This document shows positions 47,705 through 60,699 of a stretch of DNA of 64,000 bases, piece by piece. The stretch lies in the NCBI RefSeq assembly GCF_036850765.1, contig NC_089493.1:13517632-13581631 (forward strand), written 5' to 3'. The stretch comes from Saccopteryx bilineata (Eukaryota; Chordata; Mammalia; Chiroptera; Emballonuridae). Below the pieces are notes generated by a model that was not told where the DNA came from, ran no database searches, and worked only from the letters and a program-made list of their open reading frames with translations. Both the position numbers and the translations under genes were made by a program. Each line of letters starts with the position of its first letter. The first letter of the stretch is position 1.

Positions 47705-47814
47705 ATCCCCTCCCATTTTCTTTATGTCATTGATTTGTTAGGTAAATGTGTCCTGTAGACTTCAGTCACATATTTTTCTATAAATATTTGAAAATAAAAA
47801 CCAAAGTGTATTAT

Positions 47815-48235
47815 GAGAGTGGCCTCAGATGCAGCAGCAAATCTCAATGCCTGGGGACATATAAACTGGTGTGGGCTGTCCAGAAAGCAGATTGGAAAAG
47901 CATTTCAGATCTCTTCTCTGTTTCTTAATTTTTTTATTTTTAGGGATATATCCCCCAAAGTATCAGAAATGTGACTAATTATGTGCATTGATGTTCACCA
48001 TGTTTTTACTTTCAATAATGAAATCATTAGCAACCTAAATATAGTAGGGAGGCTATAACCAAAAAGATAATGGGGAAATGGCTAAATAATGTAGCCATTA
48101 AAATGGACCCATTAAAATTATATATACGAAGCATTTTTAATGACTGGAGAACCTGTTAAGTGGAAGAAAGCAGAGCCAAAGTGTGTCTGCATAATGACTC
48201 GCGTCTGGTACTTGGGGCATCCTCATTAAATATTC
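47815..48235 (+). mobile_element. Old L1 ORF2/3' fragment
   Basis: Strings such as ATGGCTAAATAATGTAGCCA, ATTAAAATGGACC and GTTAAGTGGAAGAAAGCA follow the order of an L1M 3' region. Diverged. Confidence 0.55.
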
Positions 48236-49060
48236 ATCCCTGGATTTGGAGGAAGGAATAGACTTTATAAAATACATTGAGGCAGCTCTATATACTGTAG
48301 CAAGATGCTGTTGGCCGCCAGTAACAGCAGGTCATAAACAGAGGTGGCTTAACCACGAAGGGGATATATTAGCGCGTGGAACTTGAAGCGTGGAGCTAGG
48401 GCAGCTCCAGGGGTGGCTAATCTGGGGGCTTCAGAACGTGACCTATGAACCAAGACCATGTCACCCTTCTGGCTCTGGCCCCATCAACATGTCGGTCAGT
48501 TCCCTTCATGCCAACAGCTTGCAACATTACCGCCTTACACATCAATGTCCACAGCCTGGAAATGCTGTCTTCCCGCCTTGTGTGTCTGTCTTTCTAAAAG
48601 CAGAGAATCCTTTCCAGAAAGCCCCCTGGCAAAATTCCCATTCCCTGTCATTCATCGGCATCCAGTCTTACGGCCACTTCTGAAACAATTATCCCCAGCA
48701 GGAGCGGATTTCCCTGCAAACCGCCAGGGCTTACCCGAGTCCCCAAAGGAAGAGATGGTCCCCAGGCTCCCAGACAGACAACATCTGCCAAACCCTTATG
48801 CAGAAAACTAAAACATACAGGGAAAGAGACAAAATGCTTAATCTGGTCTTTTCAGGGTGGTGATAATACAGGTGATTTAATTTTTTTCTAATGTTTTATA
48901 TCTTTCATTACTTTGAAATTAAAAAAAAAAGTTAAAATATTCTGGAAGGTCTGCTCAGGATGCAGGCAAGGCCTTGCCCAGAGGAACGATCCCTCCTGGT
49001 CCGTTCTTCTCAATACACAGAGATATCCAAGTGTAACTTGCATACATTTTTTTCATAATC
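48236..49060. other. KCNK13 intron, no gene recognised
   Basis: Short frames only. An L1-like A-rich end lies near 48920. Confidence 0.45.
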
Positions 49061-49064
49061 TTTT

Positions 49065-49464
49065 TTTTTTTTTTTCTTTTCCATTTTTCTGAAGCTGGAA
49101 ACAGGGAGAGACAGTCAGACAGACTCCCGCATGCACCCAACCGGGATCCACCCGGCACGCCCACCAGGGGCGATGCTCTGCCCACCAGGGGGCGATGCTC
49201 TGCCCATCCTGGGCGTTGCCATGTTGCGACCAGAGCCACTCTAGCGCCTGGGGCAGAGGCCACAGAGCCATCCCCAGCGCCCGGGCCATCTTTGCTCCAA
49301 TGGAGCCTTGGCTGCGGGAGGGGAAGAGAGAGACAGAGAGGGAAAGCGCGGCGGAGGGGTGGAGAAGCAAATGGGCGCTTCTCCTGTGCGCCCTGGCCGG
49401 GAATCGAACCCGGGTCCTCCGCACGCTAGGCCGACGCTCTACCGCTGAGCCAAGCGGCCAGGGC
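49065..49464 (-). mobile_element. SINE, family A
   Basis: Full-length minus-strand copy; flanks share TAATCTTTTT. Confidence 0.93.
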
Positions 49465-49469
49465 TCCTA

Positions 49470-52320
49470 ATCTTTTTGATTTGGAAATTTTAAGTTTCTT
49501 TGTGTGGTTTGAAACTATATAGAAATTTACAGGTGTTTTTTAAAAGATCCTCCAATTTCAACTGGCAGGAGGGGGGGTAGGGTGGAAAAAGGAGACAAAG
49601 ACAGGCCCATGGATTATTCTTGTGAGGGTTGGGCGGGGTTTCCAATGATTAAAGACTCGAGGGTCTCACCAGGCATGCAGTCTTTACACGTGTTATGGAA
49701 CCACCACCGTTAGAGCAGAGAGGGACTTCACAGACATCTCTGTGCGCACAAGCGCACACACACACGTCAAGAACATGAGACTATCTGAGCCCCATTGCTT
49801 TCTCAAGGACACTCAGTTAGAAAGGGATGCAGGGAAAATTTGAACCCATGCGCTATTTGATCATCTTAACCTTGATCAAAGAACTTAACCTCTGCCTTGC
49901 TTGCTTTATTTGTAAAACAGGATAATAATAATACCTCCCTCATAAGACTTTTGTGAGAATTAAATGACCTAATATAGGTAAAATGCTAAATGGTGTAGAG
50001 TAGGAAGACTTAGTCCTTTATGGGGGCAGCTATTGCTGACTTGTGTGGCGCAAGCACAGTACCTTGCACAGTGTTTGCTAAGGAACGCTTTTTGTGAACT
50101 TGAATTTTTAGTGTGCAACGAGGAAACATTTCTCATCTAATGACAATGGCCTTGTCAGGTGGAGCACATGACTCCCCACCCTCCTGCATGGCTTCTGGAA
50201 TAGCACTTGCATCTGAATTTAATAGGAGTGAGCCTTTAGGAACAGACAGCATGCACTGACCCAAACAGACTCGCCACTGACTCGCTGCACCTGGCTCCTC
50301 TAACCCAGGGTTCACTGACTCCCACAAGCCCACCTGGAATAGCGCCAATGTCAAGTGATTGGAGAGGCCTTGCTTGTATAGCCTGTCTGTCTGTGGTTGT
50401 CTTGCTTATTAGGCTGTTCGCATGTCTCCCCCAATAGAACACAAGCTTCACGAGGGCTTGAGCCTTGTCTGCCATGTTCACTGCTGTATCCTCGGCACCA
50501 GGCATGAGGCTGATGTTGGTTAAGTACGTGGGAAGAAAGCAGGCAGGCCAGCACATCCCCTCTCCCTCCTCCTGACCCTCTCGCCCACCCGGGCGTCAGA
50601 CCCTGTGCTCCGGCTTCCCTGACCTCCGGCCCACCGGAGACGAGCTGCCACCCCGCGCGGCTCTGGCAGGACTGTATCCCTACAGAGCAGGTGGCCTGAG
50701 TTCCGTTAGCGAGCCTTTTCTGACCCGTGGTCATACTGTTTTCTCCAGTTACTGAGAGCCAAGAAAAACAAATGTAAAAACAAGACTGTACACTGTGTCC
50801 AGTTGGGACTGTGCCGTCTCTGTGTTACACGCTTGGCCCTCTGGCCCCCAGGGCCTGGGCCGGCGCCTGCATATTCACAGGCCGAGGTGTGGGCCAAATC
50901 GCGGATGCTGCCTTTTAGGAACTTTGACTTAGCCCACGCCCCCTCCCCTCCAACTCAGGGGCAAAAAATAAACAGATCACCTTTGCTCTCCCACCCCTCT
51001 CCCTGATGGGCACGGCTGGGAGGGCATGTTAGTGGGGGCAGACAAACACTTCCGGCCCCACCCTGGTGTCTTCACACAGCCCCTCCCCGGAAGCTCCTGG
51101 TGCTCTGGGTCTCTGACAGGTGGGCCTGCTTCTGGCTGTAGTCACCTCCCTCCAACCTGCGGTCATCCTCAAGGCCTTGGTCAGCTCAGTCCAGGACAAG
51201 GGACCGAACCTCACCAGGAGGGTTTCCTAGGGTCAGGGGTCTACTGCCACTGCCCTTGGATCTGTAGCAAAATAAATGACCTTTTCTCTCAGTTACAGGG
51301 TGCCTGACTACTAAGAGAGAGCGACTCTAATGGGATAGAAAGGCCCAGCATGAGTGTAGCGGATAGTTTATCCAGAGCGGGTCCTGGTTCAATTGATATT
51401 CCGCTTACCTGAGGATTACAGTAGATAGCAGACACATATGGGCAGTGATCAAAGCTCATCAAAATGTGTTTATCACATAAATGTTGCCAGATTATATTTA
51501 AAACTATCTTTGCTGGTTCAGACAGTATTTCACATTTTTGCAGGACACATCAGAAACATCAAATGTGTGCAAATTCTTTGGAAATAGCATGGATGGGAAT
51601 GTCTGATAATACAAGATTAGTTGCAGCTTGATATCCAAAAAATGCATTTCCCGTATTTATTTGTACATAGAATAAACCCTAGTTTATCGCAAATCCAAAC
51701 ACACATATTTATGCAACACGAAAAGGCACAACCATTGGCCTGAAGCCAAACAGACCACTGGAAAGATGTCTTACTGTGGGCAGGGATGATAGGTCCCCAC
51801 GTGGGAAAAGAGGGGGAAACATCCTGCCCTGAGAGGCAGTGGGGCGACTTCACTCCATGGCAAAGAGCATGGACTCACATTCACCTCTGCCACTCACGTG
51901 CAAGGTGACCTTAGACAGGGCATTTAACCTCCTTGTGCCTCAGTCTCTTCATCCATCACATGGGATGATAACAGTAATAACTACCCCGCAGGACAGTGGG
52001 TCAAGTGAAATGGAGTATATAGTGCACCTACCACCCCTCCTTGTTGTGGCCCCTTAGGGGCCTCACCCAGACTCCTTGCATATTTTAGTCCCCAGCTCAG
52101 TCGTCAATCCCTCCACTACTGCCCTGTCACAACTCTAGGTGGTCTCAGTGCACACACAGAACAGCTGCGCCGTGTGGCACCCTGGCGTGGCCTCGCGATC
52201 CCGGGCCCTCCTCCTTTCGCGTACTGAATCACTTTCTCCATCTGGCTTCCCAGACGCGGTCTCTTCCGGTTTCTTTCCTAACTCGCTGGCTTCTCCTTCT
52301 CGGTCTTCTTTGCTCTCCTT
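49470..52320. other. KCNK13 intron, MIR and L2 fragments
   Basis: MIR at about 49830-50010 and about 51865-52010, L2 3' end at about 50400-50530. No exon seen. Confidence 0.5.
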
Positions 52321-52339
52321 CATCTTTCTGTCTTTTGTT

Positions 52340-52734
52340 TTTTGTTTTTGTTTTTTTTTTCTGAAGCTGGAAATGGGGAGAGACAGTCAGACAGACTCCC
52401 GCATGCACCTGACCGGGATCCACCCGGCACGCCCACCAGGGGCGATGCTCTGCCCACCAGGGGGCGATGCTTTGCCCCTCCAAGGCATCGCTCTGCGATG
52501 ACCAGAGCCACTCTAGCGCCTGGGGCAGAGGCCAAGGAGCCATCCCCAGCGCCCGGGCCATCTTTGCTCCAATGGAGCCTTGGCTGCGGGAGGGGAAGAG
52601 AGAGACAGAGAGGAAGGAGGGGAGGGGGGTGGAGAAGCAAATGGGTGCTTCTCCTATGTACCCTGGCTGGGAATCGAACCTGGGTCCCCCACATGCCAGG
52701 CCGATGCTCTACCGCTGAGCCAACCAGCCAGGGC
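52340..52734 (-). mobile_element. SINE, family A
   Basis: Full-length minus-strand copy. Target duplication CATCTTTCTGTCTTTT (52321 and 52735). Confidence 0.94.
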
Positions 52735-52739
52735 CATCT

Positions 52740-53655
52740 TTCTGTCTTTTAAGTGCCTCTTTTCCACTCGACTCATTCTCTTGGTTAAATCTGGTGTCCA
52801 GGTTTTAAATACCATCTACACACCGATGTCTTCTAGATTTCCTCTCTAGTTGGAGCCTTCCTCCTGGACTCCAGACTCACAGAGCCAGGTGCCTATTTTA
52901 TCTTTCCAGATGGATATGTAATAGTGATTCCCCGAACCATCGGGTCTAAAACGGAATTCCTGGCCTTCACCTCCAACCTGCACTACCCACAGACTTTCTC
53001 CTATTTCAGTAAGTAGTAACTCTACCCTTCCAGGTGCTCAGGCCCAGAACAGTCACCCTGGACTCCTCTCTCTCTGACACCGCCTAAGTCTGTCAAGAAC
53101 GCCTGCTCACTCTGCCTTCTAAAATATGGTGGAACCCAGCCATTTCTCATTCTTATGTCTCCCCTCCCTGGATTCTTGTCGCAGCCTCCTCCCTGGCCTC
53201 CCCGCTGCTGTCCTTGCATACCCCACAGAAGCCAGAGCTGCCCTCCGTAAGTATGTCTCACCATGTGCTCAGTGGTCCCAGCTTACCTGGCATGAAAACC
53301 AAAGTGGACCCATTCCACCCCCTCCCCAATTGCACCTGCAACTTCTCCGACCCTGCCACCGGTCAGTCCCTCTGCTCCAGCCACAGTGGCCTCCTTGCTG
53401 CCCCTTCCACAGCCCAGGGCCCCTCCTGTACCTCTTGCTCCCTCCGCTGTTCCCCGAGATAGCTGCGAGGTTCATCTCGTCACCTCATTCAGGTCTTTGC
53501 TCCAAGACAAACCACTCTCCAGAACTCTCAACTCTCCTCTTTCCTGCTTAGCTGTTTCCCGTACCACTATCACCATGGAATACACTGGTGTTTTAAACTT
53601 CCTGGTTTATTGTCTGTCTCTCCCCATAAGAATGTTAGTACCATGAGGACAGTTT
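52740..53655 (+). mobile_element. L2-like stretch
   Basis: From about 53090 the sequence follows the L2 3' region (CCCTGGATTCTTGTCGCAGC, then TTCAGGTCTTTGCTCCAAG). 52740-53090 is unassigned. Confidence 0.5.
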
Positions 53656-53659
53656 CTTT

Positions 53660-53905
53660 TTTTAATATTGTGGTAAAAAACATATATTATGTAATCTATC
53701 CTTTTAACAAATTTTGTGTAGTACAGTATTAACTATTTATACATTATCATACAGAAAATAACTAGAACTTTTTCATCTTGTATGGCTGAAACTTTATTAC
53801 CGATTGAATAGCAACTCCCCTTCTCTCCAACCAGGCCCTGGGAACCACCCTTCTACTTTCCACTTCTATGAGTTTAACTACTTTAGATACCTTATAAATG
53901 CAGAT
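53660..53905 (+). mobile_element. L1M 3'-UTR fragment
   Basis: Typical strings AATATTGTGGTAAAAAACAT, GAACTTTTTCATCTTGTATG and ACTTCTATGAGTTTAACTAC. Confidence 0.75.
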
Positions 53906-55150
53906 ACGGCTGCCTGGCACGCTGCCCCTGGGAGGCACGCCGGGCCCACGGGCTGTGCGGCTGGGGCTGCCCCTGCTGGAGAGTGTCCCCTGCCTCCGAG
54001 TCTTCTTCACCACTCGGAGGCCTGCAGGCTGCAGCCCCTGCTCCCTTCCATAACTCCTCTTCCAGTTCTGATGACAGCGGAGGGAAGGTCTCAAGTAAAC
54101 AGGAACTCTCGCCCACCACCATGGGCGCTGAACGCCTGCCGTGGGCCAGGCTGGGCGCTGCACGCTGACATCAGGAAGGAGAAGTGAACTTAGTCCTGCC
54201 TGCGATCGCGGTGGCTGAGACAGGAATGGAAGGGACCGGCGATAATCACAGCAACAGTCAGCGTCTGTCAGACACGGCTCTGTGCTCTGGAGGGGTTATT
54301 TTACCTACTCTTTAGAAGCCCGTGACGTAGGCAGCCATGGTATTCTTATTCCCATTTTACACATGAGACTTAAGGAGATAAAATAAATTGCCCAGAGTCA
54401 CAGAGTTGATAAGAGGTGAAGTCAGTATGAGAAATACAGTCTTTCTGACTCCAAAGCCAGTGCCAACATCATTTAATCGTGCTGACTTGGGTTGCGAGGG
54501 GGTCTGCTGGGGGACGCCGAAGTCTGACTGGGCTCAGGGGAAGGTCAGGGGAACGGGGTCCCAGCTGTCAGAGAAGGCCTTCTCTGGGAAGTGGAGGACG
54601 CCTTTGCTGAGCAATGCTCCAGGCCAGGAAGCCTCCAGTGCATACGAGGGGGCTCAGAAAAAAGCGTGGTGTGCCCAGGACAGGGCCAGCAGGGTGGGGG
54701 TGGAGAGCAGAGCTGGGGACAGAATGTCCAAGTCCAGATCAGGCCCCTGCTCTGATGTAGGCCAGCACAACCCTGTGCTGCATAGTTCTCAGGCCTCTGA
54801 AACCTCCAGAACGAAACCCCCTTGAACAGGGAGTCCCCGTGTCAATCAGACTGGGTTCCTTACGACACCCTGCTAGCCATAAACTTCCTGAGAGGAGTTC
54901 CCATTTGCATGGACACTTAGTTCAGACCTTTGTGTCTCACCATTGCTGTTCCTCCTCCTGCCAGGCAATGGGGGACCCTGCAGAGGCTGTCCCGACCTCG
55001 CCTCTCCATGGTGCACGGCTGTGACACATCACTATGAGAGCACTTGCAGTGCATTTGCGATAAAGTGTAAAATCTGGTCTTCTGTGTTTGCCGGAAACTC
55101 CTAGAGAGCAGGATTGTGTGCTGTTATTGATTCATGTGTATAGCTCCAGG
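53906..55150. other. KCNK13 intron, MIR fragment
   Basis: GC-rich without a recognisable exon. MIR at about 54250-54480. Confidence 0.45.
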
Positions 55151-55636
55151 ATCTTACAAGTTGAGCAGAGCAACAAAATTAATAAACCGAGGCAGACTGA
55201 TAGGAAAACCAGAGACACACATGACCAATATTAGGAGGAGGAGAGGGGACAATGCCACTGATCCTAAGGACATTAAGAAAATAATATGGGAATAGAATAA
55301 ACAGCTTATGGACAACAAATTCAATAAATTAGATTAAATGTTCAAATTCCTTGGAAGATAGAAACTACCAAACCTCACTCAAGAAGAAACAGTGTGAATT
55401 TGTGGTTAGAAATGTTCTCACTAAAAAGCCACACAGCCAGGTGGCCTCACTGGTAAACACTATTAGACATCCAAGGAAGTGAGAATACCAGCTCTCCAAC
55501 ATGCACAGAAAGCGAAAGGAGGGCTGCTTTCCAACTCGTTCTCTGAGGTCAGAGCATCACTCTAACACCAGAGAGAGGAGAGAAGAGTCACAGCAATTCC
55601 GCACACCGGTATCTCTCAGGGACACAGACACAAGAA

Positions 55637-55820
55637 TTCTTTTTTTTTTTTAAGACTTTATTCATTTTAGAGAGGGTGAAGAGAGAGAAAGAAAGAGAGA
55701 GAGAGAGAGCGAGAGAGAGAGGGAGGAGGGGGAGAGCAGGAAGCTTCAACTTCCATATGTGCCTTGACCAGGCAAGCCCAGAGTTTCAAACTGGAGATCT
55801 CAGTGCCACCACAGGTTAGG
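55637..55820 (-). mobile_element. SINE, family D, nested in L1
   Basis: Minus-strand copy with (GA)n; part of the tRNA-like head is missing around CTCAGTGCCACC. Confidence 0.85.
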
Positions 55821-55844
55821 CAACACAATAATTCTTTTTCTTTC

Positions 55845-56180
55845 CTTTTTTTTTTTTTTACAGGGGCAGAGAGAGAGTCGGAGAGAAGGATAGACAGGGA
55901 CAGACAGACAGAAATGGAAAGAGATGAGAAGCATCAATCATCAGTTTTTTGTTGCGAGACCTTAGTTGTTCATTGATTGCTTTCTCATATGTGCCTTGAC
56001 CACGGGCCTTCAACAGACCAAGTAACCCCTTGCTCGAGCCAGCAACCTTCGGTCCAAGCTGGTGAGCTTTTGTTCAAACCAGATGAGCCCACGGTCAAAG
56101 TGGCAACCTTGGGGTTTCGAACCTGGGTCCTCTGCATCCCAGTCTGATGCTCTATCCACTGCACCATCGCCTGGTCAGGC
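55845..56180 (-). mobile_element. SINE, family B, nested beside family D copy
   Basis: Full-length minus-strand copy. Flanks CACAATAATTCTT / CACAGTAATTCTT. Confidence 0.92.
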
Positions 56181-56641
56181 CACAGTAATTCTTAATGTCA
56201 TTTTAGCCAATCAAAACCAACAACATACAAAAAGGACAGTGCATCACAATCAAAGGGGATTTATCTCAGGAATGCTCGACTGGTTCCACATTTGAAACTC
56301 AGTGTAATTTAACATATCAACAGACCAAAAAGCCAAAATCACGTGATTGCTCAGTAGATATAAAGTCATTTGACAAAATCCAACGTTTATTCATGGTAAC
56401 AACTCTCAGCAAACTGGGAATAAGTGGAAACTTCCTCAAGGTGATTAACGGAAAATACAAAGAAAAAAAGCACCGTATAGGTAACATTATATTTAACAGT
56501 GAAACACACTGTTTTTTCCGCTATGATCATGAACAAGGCTGGGATGACCACCCTTACCATTTCTATTCAACATCATAATGGAGGATCAAGTTCAACCAGC
56601 CAAGCAAGAGAGATAAAAGACAGATTATAAAGAAAGAAGTA

Positions 56642-56910
56642 AGGCTGGTTGGCTCAATGGTAGAGCGTTGGCCTGGCGTGTGGAAGTCCCGGGTTCGATT
56701 CCTGGCCAGGGCACACAGGAGAGGTGCCCATCTGCTTCTCCACCCCTCCCCCTCTCCTTCCTCTCTGTCTCTTTCTTTCCCTCCCGCAGCCAAGGCTCCA
56801 TTGGAGCAAAGATGGCCCGGGCGCTGGGGATGGCTCCATGGCCTTTGCCCCAGGCGCTAGAGTGGCTCTGGTCGCAACAGAGCGACGCCCCAGATGGGCA
56901 GAGCATTGGT
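56642..56910 (+). mobile_element. SINE, family A, 3'-deleted
   Basis: The head and body are intact, but the copy stops at GGGCAGAGCATTGG, without the last ~120 bases or tail, directly against L1-like sequence. Probably a later deletion. Confidence 0.88.
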
Positions 56911-57334
56911 GCTTATATTACTTAATTTCAAGATAGGACAGTTACAATAATGTAGACTGTGTGGTATTAGTGCAGAGATAGACATACAGATCAATGAAAC
57001 TCAACAGAAATAGACCCACATATACATGATCAATTATTTTTTTACAAAGGTGTCTAGACAAGGCAATTGAGAATGGAAAATGTCTGTAACTAACTGTGCT
57101 AGAAAAATTGGGCAGCCAATAAAAGAAATGCATTATTGAGCCAGGCAACAACAAAATAATTACGCTCAGTGAAAGAAGCCAGTCCAAAAAAACAAACAAA
57201 CCCAAAAAACAAAAAAGAGTACATACTATGAGGGGAAGCAGAGTTTACCACCCCAAATATGCTTTTTTGGGATGTTGATTATTTTTAAGTTGGTTATTTA
57301 TAAGAAACAGACTCAGAAAAAACAAAAAACAAAA

Positions 57335-57516
57335 TGCCTGACCTGTGTGGGGCAGTGGATAGCGTGTCGACCTGGAACACTGAGGTTTCCGGTTCGAAAC
57401 CCTGGGCTCTCCTGGTCAAGGCACATATGGGAGTTGATGCTTCCTGCTCCTCCCCCTTCTCTCTCTCTCTCTCTCTCTCCTCTCTAAAATGAATAAATAA
57501 AATCTTAAAAAAAAAA
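57335..57516 (+). mobile_element. SINE, family D
   Basis: Head CTGACCTGTGTGGGGCAGTG, GGTTCGAAACCCTGG box, (CT)n and an A tail after AAATAAAATCTT. Confidence 0.9.
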
Positions 57517-57534
57517 AGTAAAATAACCTTTGGC

Positions 57535-57905
57535 CTTCCCTTAACTACCAGGCAGGGAGATATCATAGATAATTATAGTTTAATATGAACTAGATGAGAT
57601 GGACAAAGAGGAACCTAGTAAGGTCCATTTAATGGGAGTCCTGTCTGTGTCCCATGATTGAAGATGGCCCAGCAAACAGTTGCTTTTCTATATCCCTTAG
57701 TCCGGTATGGCGTATAAGCCTCAACTGACCAGTACGTCCTCAGGCCCCACATTCTTACGGCGCCCTCCCTGAAGGTACATAGGAAATACATTTGGCTATT
57801 TCCTCCCGGTAATCTGCCTCATGCCAATTTGATTATTAGCTCAGCCAGAAGAACTCGGAAGGGTAGACACGGACTTATTGTTCCTCTCTCACAGAGGATA
57901 GGTGG
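57535..57905 (+). mobile_element. ERVL-type (MLT2-like) LTR fragment
   Basis: Strings TTGGCTATTTCCTCCCGGTA and CAGCCAGAAGAACTCGGAAG near the end resemble ancient ERVL LTRs. No coding sequence. Confidence 0.5.
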
Positions 57906-59295
57906 TCACCTGGGGGTGGGAAGGAGGGATCCACTGCACAGGAGCATAGGGACCTTGTGGGAATGATGGGCGTGTTCCCTAGTGTAACTGTTGGTTTCAC
58001 AGATGCACATGCATGTCCAAACCCATCAGAGCGTACACCCTAAACGTGTGCAGATCATTATGTCTCAGTGATCTGTCAATAAAGCTGAGAAAGACACATC
58101 TGTGGTTTAAAGCAAATAGCTGGCTAGTTACCCAGTCAGCCTTGGAGTGCAGTGCACTGGGGAGGACGTCCCCGGGAAGGTGGTCAACTTTGGAGTCATT
58201 CTTTGGGGAAGAGGAAAGGACGGAGAGGGAGGGCCTTGGGTGGGCAGCTAGCAGGAGCCAGTGGAGAAGCTAGACTGCCTGGGAGGAGCCCATCCATCTC
58301 TGGGGGAGGGGGTGGTGGGTTGGTGGAGTGATGTCCTCTCTCGCATTCACTCTGGGTGGGAGCTTACCTCGGTCCACTGAGAAACAAGATGCCTTTCCCT
58401 ACTGGGCGAGGTGGGTGGCTGAGAGCGGGGGGTGGGGGAGCTCAACTCCCACCCCCATGCGGCTTGTAAGTTGCCCTTATTCATTTATTCCCCTGGAAAT
58501 GTCAGGGCTCTGCCGAAAACGACCAGCAGGCGAATGCTCATAAAAAGTGCACAGCCCCAGGGAGGGAGTGAACCTTTGCTGATTTACTTCTCATCGCAGC
58601 ACCTAAAACCTATAGAGGTCACCGACAATCTAGCTTCAGTTCCCCAGCTGATATCCTCAACCCTGAAACTCAACTGAACATAATTAATCTTCTTCAGACA
58701 ATTCTGAGGGGTCTCACAGGGGACCCTGCGGGATCGTCAGAGGAGCTTCACTAGGAAGCAGTGGGCTTCCATCTATTTCTGTGCTTGTCCAGTTGTAGGG
58801 CAGATTTATCTCTTTGGAGAGAGGGGTTTGGCATGGGGGGATGAGGAACCAGGACCAGCGTTTAACAATTAATAGCGCCATCCCTTGGCTCTGATTCCCC
58901 AGGATCTCAGTGACTGCTTTGGAGTATGGCAGGCTAACATGTTTAAGTTCACTGCATGTTAAGGAGCCATTAAGACCAGAATGTTCTTCATGGGTGGGAG
59001 GCAGGTCTTCAAGAACCAGAAGAAATGAGCAAGGCTCTCCAGCCTCACACTCTGTTGGTGAGACCAGCCACTGGGAGACGCGAACTCCTATTTAAAGAGC
59101 ATGACACGCAGAGGCTCTGGTGCCTGGCTTCCTGCTTGTTCTTCCAACCACCCCCTCAGCTCGAGCCCAAAGTTAGGGGACCTGTGTTGACCTTTGCTCA
59201 CCTACTTTCTCTCCTGGCAGCCTCCCTGGTTCCCCTGAAACTGTGGGCCCTTGTGCTGTCAACCCTGATGGTTGGGTTCTTTTTCTTTTTGGTCG
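57906..59295. other. KCNK13 intron, no gene recognised
   Basis: Short frames only; no exon-like structure seen. Confidence 0.45.
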
Positions 59296-59299
59296 TTTT

Positions 59300-59770
59300 T
59301 TGTAGTTTGTAATGCAAGTGCCTGACTTAAGTTTGAGTGTAAAGGCACCCACTCCAAAGATGGTTGTCTCCCATAAACACACTGCCAGCCACAGGCCTAG
59401 AGAAAGAGCCAGCTGCTATGCTTCCCTCTTTATCTAGACCTTGGTTGGTTTAAATAACTGACCCTTTGGGCCATTGTTTTTTCTCTCTCATTGTATTAAA
59501 TTCCCACTCTTATGTTTTAAACTCACCAACAAAGAGTGATCCCACAAGATCCTAGGCATCCACTCACGACCCCAATAAAAGCAGAACCCCAGCCCTACAA
59601 CCTCTCTTCCTCTCTTTCCCCGTGACCTCGCTTTGTGGCCTCGGATGTCATTTCCAGGTCCTGCACGTACAAACAAACAAACAAACAAACACCCTTTATC
59701 TTTTCCAAGTTTCCTGATGGTTATTGCTGACAGGCACCTTGCAGTAACAAGAACCACGGGGCTGGTCCAA
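59300..59770 (+). mobile_element. Putative ERV solo LTR
   Basis: It starts near TGTAGTTTGTAATGCAAG and has a U3-like region and CCAATAAAAGCAG (59572-59584) followed by a pyrimidine-rich R/U5-like stretch. A (CAAA)n run lies at 59671-59692. Borders are uncertain. Confidence 0.45.
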
Positions 59771-60186
59771 CCACAGCCCTGGTCACTGACAGGCTGAGAA
59801 GGCACAGGACAGTCCCGATCCCTGACCTCTCAGTCTGACCTCACCCTCTGCAGGGCCGCCCAGCTGAGTAGTGAGGTCTCCGACTGGGGGGGTGGCCCTT
59901 CAGGGGGACACCCGCCTAGGGAACCATTTCCTCTCAGCTACCAGAGTTAATTGTTACAGTAAGTTATCATCCTGAGAGTGATCATGTAAGTAGATAAATT
60001 GGATCTCTTGCCGAAAGCCCTCCAATGGCATCTCACTGCACAAAAGGAAATAGCTCTACCTGTGCACTGCGGTTTCCGGGCCGCACATGCTCAAAACCTT
60101 GCCTCGTCTCCACACTCAATTACGTAGTTACATTCTCCCCTTGCTCATGGTGCTTTGGCTCACCCGGTGCCCACAGGGCCTTCGTG

Positions 60187-60683
60187 CAGTAGTTTCCCCT
60201 GATCTGCAGTTTCATTTTCCACAGCTTGTTACCCATAGTCCACTGTGGTCTGAAAATATCAAATAAAGAACTCCAGAAATAAACAATTCGTATGTTTGAA
60301 AATGGTGTGCTATTCTGAGCAGCATGATGAAATCTCGAGCCATCCTGCTCTGTCCTGCCGGGAGGTGACTCATCCCTAGGTCCAGCGTCTCTGCGCTGTA
60401 GAGGCTCCCGCCCACCTGTCAGTCACTGAGTAGCCGTCTCAGTTATACAGAGAGAGAGAGAAAGAGAGAGAAATAGAGACTACATTCACATAACTTCTAT
60501 TACAGTACGGTGTTACAAATTGTCCTATTTTGTTATTAGTTATTGCTGGTAATCTCTTACTGTTCCTAATTTATAAATTAAATGTATGTATAGGAAAAAA
60601 CATTGTACAGGGTTTGGTGCTCTCCGCGTTTCAGGCCCCCACCGGGGGTCCTGAAACAAATCCAGGTGGATAGGGGTCTGCTG
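60187..60683 (+). mobile_element. Tigger-type DNA transposon (non-autonomous)
   Basis: Left end CAGTAGTTTCCCCTGATCTG and right end GGATAGGGGTCTGCTG are inverted repeats. The internal strings CCAGAAATAAACAATTCGTA and GATGAAATCTCGAGCCATCC are typical of Tigger elements. A central deletion leaves no transposase frame. Confidence 0.85.
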
Positions 60684-60699
60684 GATCTGTTCTTCTCTC

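Larger units (their letters stand above)
55180..57270 (+). mobile_element. Diverged L1 ORF2 remnant with three nested SINEs
   Basis: L1 reverse-transcriptase-region sequence (AAGAAGAAACAGTGTGAATT, then GGTGGCCTCACTGGTAAACA, CCACCCTTACCATTTCTATT, AATAGACCCACATATACATG) is full of stops and split by SINEs at 55637-55820, 55845-56180 and 56642-56910. Confidence 0.75.
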
